64,000 nucleotides of DNA, from positions 248,001 through 312,000 of the forward strand of contig CAJWML010000003.1 of the NCBI GenBank assembly GCA_913043285.1, read 5' to 3'. The DNA is from CAKZNE01 sp002695025 (lineage in GTDB: Bacteria > Bacteroidota > Bacteroidia > Flavobacteriales > Schleiferiaceae). Of this stretch, positions 43,210 to 52,544 are shown one piece after another; the stretch's first letter is position 1; the number at the start of each line of letters is the position of its first letter. Both the position numbers and the translations under genes were made by a program. The notes beneath the pieces were generated by a model, which saw nothing but the letters and a program-made list of their open reading frames with translations, did no database searches and was not told the DNA's origin.

Positions 43210-44148
43210 TTAAACGCCCTTCCCTAAAAGGCCTATCCTCCTTTTTGGAAAGTTAAACCGTATAAAAAGCTCCAAAAGCCGGTATCGCATATTAAGAGGA
43301 TATTGTTTTTGAAGAAAGCTTACCCCCTTTAGTGCCGCAGCTTTATCCACACCAAACTTGTATACTCTTATAATACTACCCAACATCTTATGGGCCAAGG
43401 CTTTCCTGGTAGTTTTGTCAACCTTATCAAAGTATTTGGGCCACATTTTCAGATGTGAGCGGTGGATAAAGGCATTTTTAGCCTGGGAAATAGAGCCTGA
43501 TCTTCTCCGGTATTTCACAAAGGACTGAGAGGAAAAACGTATCTCATAATTGAGAATCAGACGTATCCACATATCCACATCTTCCGTAAAGAGATTCTGA
43601 TCATATCCCCCTACCTCGCGGACACAGCTCATACGCATCATAACGGACGGAGCCGGAATGAACTGCTTTCGCAAAAAGGTGGTCAAATCCACTTTTCCGG
43701 AAGGCATAGCCTTCAGGTTAAAGCCTTTCTTTCCCAAAAAACTATCATTTAGAAGACGGTCATCTTCATCTATCTCGGACATATCACTGTAGACCAGTGC
43801 ACAGTTGTCACCGGCCTCCTCCAATATCCTGACCTGCTCAAATAAGCGGTTATCCTCCCAGAGGTCGTCTGCTATACCGGTTAAGTATTTACCTTCTGCC
43901 AGCTCATTAAATTCTTGCACAGTGGCTACCAGGCCTTTATTTTTCTCATGCTTGATGAAGGTACAGGAATACTCGTTTTCTTCAATCCACTTATTGATCA
44001 CTTCCACCGAATTGTCAGTAGATGCATCATCAATAATGATGTGCTGAACATTGGGATATTTTTGGACCTTTACGCTTTCCAGTGCCGGAATCACAAATTT
44101 CCCGGTATTGTAAACCGCTGTACGAACCGTAACAAGAGGGTACTCCAT
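43210..44148 (-). CDS. Glycosyltransferase family 2
   Basis: 312 residues, GT-A fold. PLVTVRTAVYNTGKFVIPALES at the start, IIDDASTDNSVEVI near 40, the D-D acid motif YLTGIADDLWEDN near 92 and FTEDVDMWIRL near 190. No TM segment. Inverting transferase; donor unknown. It starts 4 nt after the acyltransferase gene stop. Confidence 0.88.
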   Translation of the reverse strand: MEYPLVTVRTAVYNTGKFVIPALESVKVQKYPNVQHIIIDDASTDNSVEVINKWIEENEYSCTFIKHEKNKGLVATVQEFNELAEGKYLTGIADDLWEDNRLFEQVRILEEAGDNCALVYSDMSEIDEDDRLLNDSFLGKKGFNLKAMPSGKVDLTTFLRKQFIPAPSVMMRMSCVREVGGYDQNLFTEDVDMWIRLILNYEIRFSSQSFVKYRRRSGSISQAKNAFIHRSHLKMWPKYFDKVDKTTRKALAHKMLGSIIRVYKFGVDKAAALKGVSFLQKQYPLNMRYRLLELFIRFNFPKRRIGLLGKGV

Positions 44149-44152
44149 AAAC

Positions 44153-44722
44153 CTAAATATCCCGGATTAATTTGGCGGGATTACCACCGATTATAGAATT
44201 GGAAGGAAAGGATCTGGTTACCACCGATCCGGCTGCGATAACGGAATTCTCACCTATTTCCACTCCCTTAAGAATGATAACATTGGCGCCTATAAACACA
44301 TTATCGCCCAGTATTACGGTTGAGGCCTGGGGCCTTTCCCTTCTTCGGTCAGGATCCAGCATGTGTCCATCCGAATTGGAACAATAGAAATTAGGCCCGA
44401 TCAGGCAATTTGCACCAATCCGGATCTCCGCATTACCGCAAAAAAGGCTGGCATTATTATTCAGTATCGTATTTTTTCCAAAGTTTATCTGGCTATCGGA
44501 AGATTCAAGCCTGATCTGGATGTAGCCGGAATAGAAATAGGGAGAATCCCTGAAGCCCAGTTTTACGTTCTCCGCAAACCGTAGTTTCCCTCCCTTCCCG
44601 ATCTTGATAAGAGTAGGCTGGTTAATAAGCGGAGAACCTTCGTAACCATGATCACTCATAGCTCGATAGGCTTTCTTCTTAAAACCGAACAGGTATCTAT
44701 ACAGTGTACGCGTTAATGACAT
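44153..44722 (-). CDS. Hexapeptide-repeat acyltransferase
   Basis: 189 residues, left-handed beta helix: I-G-K-G-G-K, V-K-L-G-F-R, I-N-F-G-K-N, I-G-A-N-C-L, then FYCSNSDGHMLDPD (catalytic His) and VFIGANVIILKGVEIG. Typical of the sugar O- or N-acetyltransferase family. It overlaps the FdtB-like aminotransferase by 26 nt; in that context it could be the FdtC-type N-acetyltransferase. Confidence 0.82.
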   Translation of the reverse strand: MSLTRTLYRYLFGFKKKAYRAMSDHGYEGSPLINQPTLIKIGKGGKLRFAENVKLGFRDSPYFYSGYIQIRLESSDSQINFGKNTILNNNASLFCGNAEIRIGANCLIGPNFYCSNSDGHMLDPDRRRERPQASTVILGDNVFIGANVIILKGVEIGENSVIAAGSVVTRSFPSNSIIGGNPAKLIRDI

Positions 44723-45803
44723 CGATTACGTAATTAGTATCCTGCGTTGTTTGTACCGGACTAATGGGTAAACTCACTACTTCGCGGTGAATCCTTTCGG
44801 ATACCGGAAAACTCATATCCTTCATTTCTGTAAATGCCTCTTGTTTGTGGGGAGGTACGGGATAATGGATCAGGGTTTGTACACCTTTTTCATTCATATA
44901 CTCTATAAACCTTTCCCGGTCTTTCACTTTGATCACAAAGAGATGGAATACGTGATCCTCTCCACCGGAGTAAAAAGGAAGTTCTACCAAATCGTTCTTT
45001 ATTCCGTTAAGGTACTGGCGCGCTATTTCCCGCCTTTTGGCATTGTCTTCATCAAGGTTAAGCAGTTTATGGCGCAGGAATGCCGCCTGTAATTCATCCA
45101 AACGGCTGTTTACACCCTTGTACAGGTTGTAGTACTTTTTATGCGAACCGTAATTACGATAAGCTGAAATAACAGAGGCCAGCTCATCATCATCCGTTGT
45201 AATGGCTCCACCGTCTCCGATGCAGCCCAGATTTTTCCCGGGATAAAAGGAAAAGGCACTGGCATCCGCAATAGCCCCGGCTTTTTTCCCGTCTTTCATG
45301 TGTGCACCATGAGCCTGAGCCACATCGTCCAGTAACAGCAAGTTATGCTCTCCGGATAGCTTCAGCAAACCCTCCATATCACTTAACTGTCCATACAGGT
45401 GAACGGTAAAAATAGCCTTGGTTTTGGAGGTTATAGCTTCCGCTGCCCTGGAAGGATCCATATTAAAGGTGGCAGGATCCGGTTCCACCAGTACGGGTTT
45501 GAGGCCTGCATGGTAAACACCCAGTATAGTGGCAATATAGGTGTTGGAAGGTACCAAAACCTCATCCCCTTCCTTAAGCTTACCCAACTGCTTATACCCC
45601 TGCAATATTATAGTGATGGCATCCAGACCATTGGCCACCCCAACACAATGCCTGGCACCGCAATAGTCCGCAAATTCCCGCTCAAAACTCTCCAGGTTCT
45701 TCCCCAAAAGTACCCAGCCGCTGTCCACCAGTTCATCCAATGACTTGTGGAAACTTTCCCGGTAAGGCTCATTGATGGCCTGCAGGTCTAAAAACTTTAT
45801 CAT
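44697..45803 (-). CDS. fdtB: FdtB/VioA-like PLP aminotransferase (DegT family)
   Basis: 368 residues. MIKFLDLQAINEPYRES is the usual start of the FdtB/TylB group. PLP lysine Lys190 in SFYPGKNLGCIGDGGA; LLDDVAQAHGAH with Asp160. It makes a dTDP-3-amino-3,6-dideoxyhexose from the 3-keto sugar produced by FdtA, two copies of which lie at 48.6-49.4 kb. RmlA/RmlB are not in the window. TAATG one-base overlap with the sulfotransferase gene. Confidence 0.84.
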   Translation of the reverse strand: MIKFLDLQAINEPYRESFHKSLDELVDSGWVLLGKNLESFEREFADYCGARHCVGVANGLDAITIILQGYKQLGKLKEGDEVLVPSNTYIATILGVYHAGLKPVLVEPDPATFNMDPSRAAEAITSKTKAIFTVHLYGQLSDMEGLLKLSGEHNLLLLDDVAQAHGAHMKDGKKAGAIADASAFSFYPGKNLGCIGDGGAITTDDDELASVISAYRNYGSHKKYYNLYKGVNSRLDELQAAFLRHKLLNLDEDNAKRREIARQYLNGIKNDLVELPFYSGGEDHVFHLFVIKVKDRERFIEYMNEKGVQTLIHYPVPPHKQEAFTEMKDMSFPVSERIHREVVSLPISPVQTTQDTNYVIDVINAYTV

Positions 45804-46639
45804 TATCTTGACTTTTGGTTATAAAGTTGGTGTAAAGGCTCAAACATTTGCCGGGCCAACTCCATTTCTTCTGGAGTAATCACATTGGCCCCTTTTTTAT
45901 TCTTTTCATATCCGTCAACGGAGGGTATGCTGTTCAGATCAACCTCCAGGAAACGGCTGAAGTCAAAATCCTGCGAAAGCCTGAAATACTCCAGCACCGG
46001 CTTAAGGGCTCTATTGGGGTCGGTCTTAAAAATATCGTAATCCACTATTTTACCTGCATCAATATGTTTAAACAGGAAATAATTCCTCACCGCAATCAGG
46101 AAGGCGGTTTTTACGGTAAAGTTACCGGCCATTACCTCATCAATATAGCCCTCAAAAAGAGCTGATAACTCCTTGTCTTCCTGTACGGATTGAACTACCT
46201 GTGAAAGAGCATCGGAATACCACTCCCCGTAAAATTCATTCTTGATGCAGCTGTTCAATATCTGTTCGGGATGCCTCCAGATAGCCCATTGTTCAATTTC
46301 AGGGAAAGTACTCTTCACCCACCTCACTGAGAAATGGTTGATATTGGTAATAATAACGTGCAACTGCCCGGCTTTGAAGCTATTCTGCACCGAAGAAAAC
46401 TTTTGATGCCATTGTGAGACAAAGTAGGAGCTATCTAAAACCTCGTTCTGTAAATTCCTGAAAAAGGAAATATCCTCATCCGTTACTTTACGATCGTCCA
46501 GCAACTGGTACATCTTGTGACGGATTGGTCCGCTGTTAAAGGGCCGAAAAATAAGCTCAACCTGCGGGTGTGCGGCCAGCGTGCGTGAAATAGCTGAGGT
46601 TCCCGATCGGTCAAATCCGATCAATATGAAATTATTCAT
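45803..46639 (-). CDS. Second sulfotransferase-family protein
   Basis: 278 residues from the ATG at 46639; the frame opens earlier (46684) but that start would run 53 nt into the upstream gene. P-loop FILIGFDRSGTSAIS (residues 4-18) and the 3'-phosphate motif WAIWRHPEQILNSCI near 125 (Arg, later Ser) match PAPS sulfotransferases, though more distant than the protein at 26101-26907. TAATG coupling to the FdtB-like gene suggests sulfation of a specific sugar unit. Confidence 0.72.
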   Translation of the reverse strand: MNNFILIGFDRSGTSAISRTLAAHPQVELIFRPFNSGPIRHKMYQLLDDRKVTDEDISFFRNLQNEVLDSSYFVSQWHQKFSSVQNSFKAGQLHVIITNINHFSVRWVKSTFPEIEQWAIWRHPEQILNSCIKNEFYGEWYSDALSQVVQSVQEDKELSALFEGYIDEVMAGNFTVKTAFLIAVRNYFLFKHIDAGKIVDYDIFKTDPNRALKPVLEYFRLSQDFDFSRFLEVDLNSIPSVDGYEKNKKGANVITPEEMELARQMFEPLHQLYNQKSR

Positions 46640-47576
46640 TCGCCTGAGATCGATAGGATTGAAAAATATCGGCAAAAAGGTCAATGTGCGAGGTGGTGGT
46701 AAACTGATTCAAGGGCAAAAAGAAGGCCTCTTCGCCATAAAAAGCACTACACTGAACACCTCTCTCCCAGTAAAACGCTTTCAGCTTTTGTTTATCCACA
46801 CCCTCCGGTAACCTGAAAAGGTAAACCCCCGGCACACTGCCGCTGTAACTCTCAAAAAAAGGTACACAACCCAGTTGTGTAAACACCTGGTTAAAATATT
46901 CCTGGCGGACTTTACGAATTTCGGTCCACTCCTCTATGCTGTTGAAGTAATAGCCCACTACATTCTCAACATAGTGGATCATTTCCGGGTCCTCATCATT
47001 GGGGAATTCCTGGTCAGCTACCAGGCAGCCTCCCAACTGAATTGGGAAAAATTTGGAAAAGCTTATCAATGCGTACTTCCCGATTGAGCCACACCTGGTA
47101 CCGTCTGAGAAATAAGAGTTAAAGGAAAAGGCACAATCTTCAATCAGGTATTCCGGACTGGCAGGCGCATCCTGCAAGCGGTTATCCGGATATCCGAACT
47201 CATGGTTGGCTACCAATACATCTCCAGAATCCGTTCTATCACGGTGCCACTTATTTTGTGCTTCAATGGTTTTGGTGACACAACTGCTGATGTAAAAATT
47301 ATCGGAAGTGGTTTGGATCCGCACCGACAAAGGTGATGAAAGCTCTTGCCGGTACTGTTCAAGGGCCAGGTGCAAAGCTCTTCTGGCCCCGGAGGTGATC
47401 ACCACTTTTTTACCCGGGTAACGCTCTTCCATCATTCCCCGCAGATCGAAAGAGTGTTTTCTATGAATCTCCGCATTATGAAAAATATCATCAGCCCGGA
47501 AAGGAATGATCAAAAAGGCCGGGTGATTATTGTCAATATACTTCGTAACAAAAGAATGAGCGGAAATCGTTTTCAA
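46632..47576 (-). CDS. Degenerate DegT-like PLP-fold protein
   Basis: 314 residues. It aligns by eye to DegT aminotransferases: VITSGARRALHLAL near 59-72, LIEDCAFSFNSYF (Asp147) and ISFSKFFPIQLGG (Lys175) in the place of the PLP lysine. It is about 60 residues shorter than its relatives and has poor motifs elsewhere. It could be an aminotransferase for an unusual sugar or a non-catalytic paralogue. Stop overlaps the next start by 8 nt. Confidence 0.6.
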   Translation of the reverse strand: MKTISAHSFVTKYIDNNHPAFLIIPFRADDIFHNAEIHRKHSFDLRGMMEERYPGKKVVITSGARRALHLALEQYRQELSSPLSVRIQTTSDNFYISSCVTKTIEAQNKWHRDRTDSGDVLVANHEFGYPDNRLQDAPASPEYLIEDCAFSFNSYFSDGTRCGSIGKYALISFSKFFPIQLGGCLVADQEFPNDEDPEMIHYVENVVGYYFNSIEEWTEIRKVRQEYFNQVFTQLGCVPFFESYSGSVPGVYLFRLPEGVDKQKLKAFYWERGVQCSAFYGEEAFFLPLNQFTTTSHIDLFADIFQSYRSQANE

Positions 47577-47589
47577 ATCCTCAGCTTTT

Positions 47590-48561
47590 CTATAGCAGTT
47601 GATATGATTGGGTCTCTATCCTATAAAAATCATGCGAATAGGTTCTGCCACCCATCCGTTCTTTCCAGGCCAGCAAGCCTGGATTTACGCTCTTCCCTCC
47701 ATCTTCATTAGCCGTCCCGAAGTCAAAGAATCGCTGCTCTGCAAAATACTCATCCAGTAACTTTATAAAGAGCAAGTTGAGGGCTCCTTCCCTACGTCCC
47801 TCATCAGTAGCAGAAATGTATTGGCTATGCGCCACGGTTGGTGTTTCAAACATCACTGTGCCGGCCAATACCTGTTCATTGGTATCCACCGCTACAAACA
47901 GACGTATTTCCTTATTAAAGGCTTCCTTTAGCCGACTAATTTCTTCCAGCGAATGCACGGGTTTTACCCCAAAGCGAGCTTCTAAATTAGGCTCCAGCAC
48001 CTGCTTCCAAAAGCCTTTAAAATCATCACTCTCCCGGATCATCACACCATTTTTTTCGGCTTTGCGGGCCTCACGCCTGATATTCCCTGCATAGGGTATG
48101 CGGCAATGATAGTCAACGGCAATAGCGGTATCCCTTCTAAAGAGGCTGGCTCCGGCCAAGAAGAGGCAATACTCGATCTCATCGGTTTGGAAAGTGTTGT
48201 AAAAGCGGGGAAAGTGTTTATAGGTAAGTTGCTTTACGCCAGCTTCATGGTAATAGCGCAGTACGCTTTTAAAGACTTCCATCTGTACCGGAAGCTTGGC
48301 TTCCTTCTTCATCATGAATCCACCGTAGGTAAGCCCCTGGTGCGAGACCACCTCATCAGTTCCTTTCTGGTTAGCCGGCAAACAGGCCAGCAAAGCATCC
48401 TTTTCATCAAAAACCATCACCGAATGATCCTGGAAACGGTCTTTATGATAATCCATAAAACTACGTTTGAATAAAAAAGTGGCATTCATAGCCGATGCAA
48501 CAAAATCGTCCCATACGCCATTGTCTATCCCTGATTCAAATCGCTTTACCCTCAGTTCCAT
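47590..48561 (-). CDS. FemAB/GNAT-like acyltransferase (third in the run)
   Basis: 323 residues. Marks: LTYGGFMMKKEAKLPVQM near 75, RREARKAEKNGVMI near 158, and the C-terminal FFDFGTANEDGGKSVNPGL near 285 in the F-E-G-S-N position. It lies next to the FdtA genes, so acylation or aminoacylation of the 3-amino sugar is one option. The family call rests on pattern. Confidence 0.65.
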   Translation of the reverse strand: MELRVKRFESGIDNGVWDDFVASAMNATFLFKRSFMDYHKDRFQDHSVMVFDEKDALLACLPANQKGTDEVVSHQGLTYGGFMMKKEAKLPVQMEVFKSVLRYYHEAGVKQLTYKHFPRFYNTFQTDEIEYCLFLAGASLFRRDTAIAVDYHCRIPYAGNIRREARKAEKNGVMIRESDDFKGFWKQVLEPNLEARFGVKPVHSLEEISRLKEAFNKEIRLFVAVDTNEQVLAGTVMFETPTVAHSQYISATDEGRREGALNLLFIKLLDEYFAEQRFFDFGTANEDGGKSVNPGLLAWKERMGGRTYSHDFYRIETQSYQLL

Positions 48562-48565
48562 GGAT

Positions 48566-48985
48566 CTAGTGGTCCGTGTTTACGTATTGCTTATAGGATT
48601 CGTAATCCCGGATGTAATCTTTTTCGTCATAGGCATGTGAAGCCATGACCAGGCAAATAGCACCGGAGGAAAAATTAATTTCACTGGCCCAGATGCCAGG
48701 AGGTATATGCAGGCCAATGTATGGCCTGTTGAGCTGGACCAAACGCTTGGTGTGGCCATCATCCAGTAACACTTCAAAAGCCCCGCTGGCCGCCACTAAA
48801 AACTGGTGGCATTCTTTATGGGCGTGGGCACCCCTTGACTCTCCCCCTGGGATATCGTACAGGTAAAAAACCCTCTTCACATCAAACGGGATCTCGCGGC
48901 TGTTATTAACCGGTGTAATATTTCCTGCCCGGTTGGCAATCCGGGGCAGGTGGATCATACTACAGTCAAAAACCGAAATTGTCAT
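48566..48985 (-). CDS. fdtA: FdtA-like sugar 3,4-ketoisomerase (cupin), copy 1
   Basis: 139-residue cupin of the WxcM/FdtA type. VKRVFYLYDIPGGESRG then HAHKECHQFLV with His54 and His56, which correspond to the active-site histidine pair of FdtA as I recall. It converts dTDP-4-keto-6-deoxyglucose to the 3-keto isomer before FdtB transamination. Paralogous copy directly upstream with 11-nt gap. Confidence 0.82.
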   Translation of the reverse strand: MTISVFDCSMIHLPRIANRAGNITPVNNSREIPFDVKRVFYLYDIPGGESRGAHAHKECHQFLVAASGAFEVLLDDGHTKRLVQLNRPYIGLHIPPGIWASEINFSSGAICLVMASHAYDEKDYIRDYESYKQYVNTDH

Positions 48986-48996
48986 TGAAGTATATT

Positions 48997-49392
48997 CTAG
49001 GAGTTAGATAAAAGGCTGTGATCCCTTATATAATCACTTTCATCGTAAAAAGTATTGGCCAGGGTCAGGGCACAGGTATTGGTGGCAAAGTTTTCCAGGT
49101 GCCGCCAGATGCCAGCAGGAATGTACAATCCGTAATAGGAACGGTTCAGGTGGTACTTCTCTTCGCTTCCGTCCGGCCTGGTGATAACTACATCAAAAGA
49201 ACCGGAAAGGGCAATGATCACTTCATGCTGCATTTTATAGGCATGGCCACCCCTTATCTCACCCCCGGGTACATCATAGGTCCAGAATACCCGTTTTATA
49301 TCAAAAGGTATATGATCATTGGTCTGCAAAAAGGTAAGGTTCCCCCTGGGATCCAATATTTTAGGTAATTCTATGATCTGTACATTATGCAT
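48997..49392 (-). CDS. FdtA-like cupin, copy 2 (altered active site)
   Basis: 131 residues, similar over its length to copy 1 (IPFDIKRVFWTYDVPGGEIRG). The catalytic-type motif is HAYKMQHE: His50 kept, the second His replaced by Tyr52. This may change the reaction to another keto-isomerisation or remove it. It overlaps the flippase stop by 8 nt. Tandem duplication is the simplest origin. Confidence 0.75.
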   Translation of the reverse strand: MHNVQIIELPKILDPRGNLTFLQTNDHIPFDIKRVFWTYDVPGGEIRGGHAYKMQHEVIIALSGSFDVVITRPDGSEEKYHLNRSYYGLYIPAGIWRHLENFATNTCALTLANTFYDESDYIRDHSLLSNS

Positions 49393-50869
49393 GGCTGAAC
49401 CTTTTTCCGAACTTGCTTTTAATTTTTCTTACCAGAACAATGGCTTGCCTCTCTTTCATCAAGAGTAAACCGCCCACATTAACTGACACAAAAACCACCA
49501 TTAATATTGGTAGATCTACATAAGGGTTGATGTTTATGAATCGCTTTAAATAAAATACCAATACCAGAGAAATCAATCCGGCTGCAATGATCTTGTAAAA
49601 CAGGCTGTACTGCTCAATGGTATCGAGACCCACGTGTTTTCGTATCATAACCGTCATGTATACTGTACTGATCAGTTGGGTTAATACAATCACCGAAAGG
49701 AACAATATAGGACTTTGCTCCTGGAAGGTAAATGCCACCAAAAGATAGAGACTGATGCGGATGGGGCTCATTACCGCGTTGATACGCAGCGTAACATAGG
49801 AGCGCCCCAGGGCATTACAGGCATACACTTTAAAGGCATTATTGCAGTACAGCAGTCCCACGATGCCCGTTAAAGCCAAAAAGGGTGCCGATGGCAACCA
49901 CTTGGCTCCGTAAAGAAAAACGATGATGTTTTCGGATAGTAAGCTAATCGCAGTAAAAAGTGGGAAGGTGATCAAAAAGATACGGGTACTTTGGGACAGG
50001 TAATATTTCCTGAAATCCTCAAGATCATGTTGCAACCTGGAAAGGATAGGGAAATACGACCTCGTTAAAATAACCCCAATCTGGTTGGCAGGTATCTGGC
50101 CAAGACTTCTCCCTTTCTGGTAGAAACCCAAAACCGCAGGGTTCACAAATTTCCCGATCAGCAGGATATCCATCTTCTGGGCAAACTGGGATATGATATT
50201 TCCATACAGAATATTTTTGCTAAAACTCCATATCTCATTGAAACTGTCACGGTTAAACACCCAGCTGGGCATCCATTTTCCCTGGACCCAATACAGAATG
50301 GATGAAATAGCGAGAGAGCATAAACTCGAAAAAACAAGTGCCCATACACCATAATTCAGTAGTGCCAGACTAATACCCACAATAGCTGCTGCAACCTGAC
50401 CTATTACCTGGGCTATGATCCGCTTTTTGAGTTCTAAAGTGCGGTTCATAACATTTTTCTGCACCACGGACAGGGAGGTAAGGAGAGGACTCAGGGATAG
50501 TGTCCGCACTAAACTTACCAGCCTGTCATCCTCGTAAAACAGGGCAATAGCGGGAGCCGACACGAACAAAATGACCGCAGCCAGGAACCCGATAAACAGG
50601 TTATAGAAAAATACGGTGGAAAGGTCCGTTTGGTTAATTTCCTTTTTCTGGATCACCCCCGACCCTGTTCCGGCATCCACAAAAAGTGAAATAATGGAAA
50701 CAAACACCGTGGTCATGGCTATCAAACCAAAATCCTTAGGATCCAGCAACCTTGCCAGTACTATACTTACTACAAAGGAAACCAGGAAATTGGAAAAGGA
50801 CAGGATACTATTCCATTTGATGGAATAGGTGGCCTTTGACTTATAATACTCCGAACTTTCGTTTTTCAA
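49385..50869 (-). CDS. Wzx-type lipid-linked oligosaccharide flippase (MOP superfamily)
   Basis: 494 residues, about 14 hydrophobic helices. N-terminal LSFSNFLVSFVVSIVLARLLDPKDFGLIA is the typical Polysacc_synt start, and GTGSGVIQKKEI near 70 marks loop 1. It moves lipid-linked repeat units across the inner membrane. Start is TTG at 50869; no ATG lies upstream before a stop, and starting later would remove TM1. Confidence 0.88.
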   Translation of the reverse strand: MKNESSEYYKSKATYSIKWNSILSFSNFLVSFVVSIVLARLLDPKDFGLIAMTTVFVSIISLFVDAGTGSGVIQKKEINQTDLSTVFFYNLFIGFLAAVILFVSAPAIALFYEDDRLVSLVRTLSLSPLLTSLSVVQKNVMNRTLELKKRIIAQVIGQVAAAIVGISLALLNYGVWALVFSSLCSLAISSILYWVQGKWMPSWVFNRDSFNEIWSFSKNILYGNIISQFAQKMDILLIGKFVNPAVLGFYQKGRSLGQIPANQIGVILTRSYFPILSRLQHDLEDFRKYYLSQSTRIFLITFPLFTAISLLSENIIVFLYGAKWLPSAPFLALTGIVGLLYCNNAFKVYACNALGRSYVTLRINAVMSPIRISLYLLVAFTFQEQSPILFLSVIVLTQLISTVYMTVMIRKHVGLDTIEQYSLFYKIIAAGLISLVLVFYLKRFININPYVDLPILMVVFVSVNVGGLLLMKERQAIVLVRKIKSKFGKRFSHA

Positions 50870-50946
50870 AGCAAAACCCCACCAGGGGTTAAATTAGTAT
50901 GCAGGATTTATTTTCATTAGACTTCTGCAGGGATAGAAAACAGGAA

Positions 50947-51819
50947 TCAATGTGTAAGCCACTGTTTTTCGGCACTGCTGCTAATGGCAAAAGCGTAAAT
51001 GGAAATCTTACCGCTTGCCTCAAACATTCTTTCTATCCTGAGAACGGTATATCCGGTACTCTCTAAAAGATAGTTCAGGCTATGGGGATTGTACAAATGA
51101 TGATGCAAACTACCCAGGCTATTATCCGAAGAAGGTTTGTAGTAAACGTTCATCTCATCCGGAATTTCGATATACAAAAGGCCGTGCTTTTTATTCAAAA
51201 CCTTCTGAATATCAGACAATAGTTGGTGAGGTTTTTCAATATGCTCTACCACCTTATTCAAGGTAACAATGTCAAAATCCCTCTGATATTCTTCCTGACC
51301 TGAAAAGAGACGGTTATGGAATTCAAAGGGAAAACTACTGTCAATGTGGGTGGTACTCTCCCGGTCCGGTTCTATCATAACCCCGGTAAAATCCGGGTTT
51401 ACCTCCAGGTATTTGCACAAAAATACTCCCATACCACCTCCTATATCCAAAATAGAAGGTGTGGAACTCTTTTCAAATGACTGTATCCAGTTGCGGTAAA
51501 AATCACCAATCCTCCTTACCCGATGGTAATTATCCGATTTTTCGTCCGGTATTTTCTGAATTCTTTCAAACCGGCTTCCGGAAGTCAGGCTTCCAAAATC
51601 AATACTATAGTATTTGTCCGAGATTTGTGCCAGTTTTTCATCCATTCCGTTGTAATGAACGGCCTGTAACACAGCGCATGAAGAACACCTATGCCAGGTT
51701 CTTTTAAAGCTCTTTTCATCCACTCCTATAAAAGCTTCAAAACGATCTGGCTTATTAATTTCCAGAACCGGCTCACTGCTAAGTTCGTGGGTGCATATTT
51801 TACAGGAGGTTCCCTTCAT
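50947..51819 (-). CDS. Class I SAM-dependent methyltransferase with N-terminal zinc motif
   Basis: About 290 residues from the ATG at 51819; an earlier in-frame ATG (51885) would overlap the cytidylyltransferase by 44 nt. Zinc-type Cys pairs: CKIC (residues 6-9) and CSSC near 45. SAM motif ILDIGGGMGVFLCKYL near 145 and VTLNKVVEHIEKP near 208. Likely methylates a sugar or the chain end in the glycan. Substrate unknown. Confidence 0.8.
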   Translation of the reverse strand: MKGTSCKICTHELSSEPVLEINKPDRFEAFIGVDEKSFKRTWHRCSSCAVLQAVHYNGMDEKLAQISDKYYSIDFGSLTSGSRFERIQKIPDEKSDNYHRVRRIGDFYRNWIQSFEKSSTPSILDIGGGMGVFLCKYLEVNPDFTGVMIEPDRESTTHIDSSFPFEFHNRLFSGQEEYQRDFDIVTLNKVVEHIEKPHQLLSDIQKVLNKKHGLLYIEIPDEMNVYYKPSSDNSLGSLHHHLYNPHSLNYLLESTGYTVLRIERMFEASGKISIYAFAISSSAEKQWLTH

Positions 51820-51841
51820 AGGTCGGATTCGTATAATTGGT

Positions 51842-52534
51842 CTATCCTTTTGGTACGGAATTGGATTCTGCATGGCGCCAATCATCCATCGTATCCAAAT
51901 TACAATAATAATCCATATTGGATACCATATAAGATATCCTACCCGACAACAATGAGCTGTGGTTTAATATAATATCTCTCCTGACCACATACACCGACCC
52001 ATCACGATAATAAGTTTCCGGCAGATCCTGTCTGCGGTTTATCCTTACATCACCCGCTGCAAAATTCAGGAACCCTTCATCATTCGGTTTAAAAGTCCAG
52101 TAAGGACTGAACTGGTGAGGTACCGGAAGCACGCTTATCAGGCAATCGGCCTCACTTTCCATGAATTTATGAACGCACTTATCGATAAAACCTTCTGGTT
52201 TATACGGACTGGTTGGTTGCAAAAGACAAACGGCATCGTAATGATCACCTTCTTCATCAAAATACCTCAAAGCGTGCCTTAACACATCTATAGACGGTGT
52301 ATCATCAGCTGCCAGTTCCTTTGGTCTTAAAAAGGGTACTTCCACACCAAAATCCCTGGCTACATCTGCTATTTTTTGATCATCGGTACTGATAATAAAC
52401 TTGCTTAGAGTAGATGAATTCAAACCATCACCGGCTACATATCCCAATAGCGGCTTGCCATGTAAGGGTTTGATGTTTTTACCGGGAATTCCCTTGGATC
52501 CTCCTCTGGCGGTTATTAAGCCTAGTATCCTCAT
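51842..52534 (-). CDS. neuA: CMP-sialic/legionaminic acid synthetase (NeuA/LegF family)
   Basis: 230 residues. GLITARGGSKGIPGKNIKPLHGK at the start (CTP-binding), IISTDDQKIADVA near 47, VCLLQPTSPYKPEG near 102, FIDKCVHKF, and NRRQDLPETYYRDGSVYV near 170. It activates a nonulosonic acid to its CMP form. With the neighbouring NeuC-like and NeuB-like genes it gives a three-gene set. Specific acid not read from sequence. Confidence 0.85.
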   Translation of the reverse strand: MRILGLITARGGSKGIPGKNIKPLHGKPLLGYVAGDGLNSSTLSKFIISTDDQKIADVARDFGVEVPFLRPKELAADDTPSIDVLRHALRYFDEEGDHYDAVCLLQPTSPYKPEGFIDKCVHKFMESEADCLISVLPVPHQFSPYWTFKPNDEGFLNFAAGDVRINRRQDLPETYYRDGSVYVVRRDIILNHSSLLSGRISYMVSNMDYYCNLDTMDDWRHAESNSVPKG

Positions 52535-52544
52535 TTTCGATTGA

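Noticed and set aside
50875..50890. Hairpin AACCCC-ACCA-GGGGTT between the methyltransferase and flippase genes, considered as a terminator
   Set aside because: Only 6 bp, lies just upstream of the flippase start, and is not followed by a proper U-run on the minus strand.
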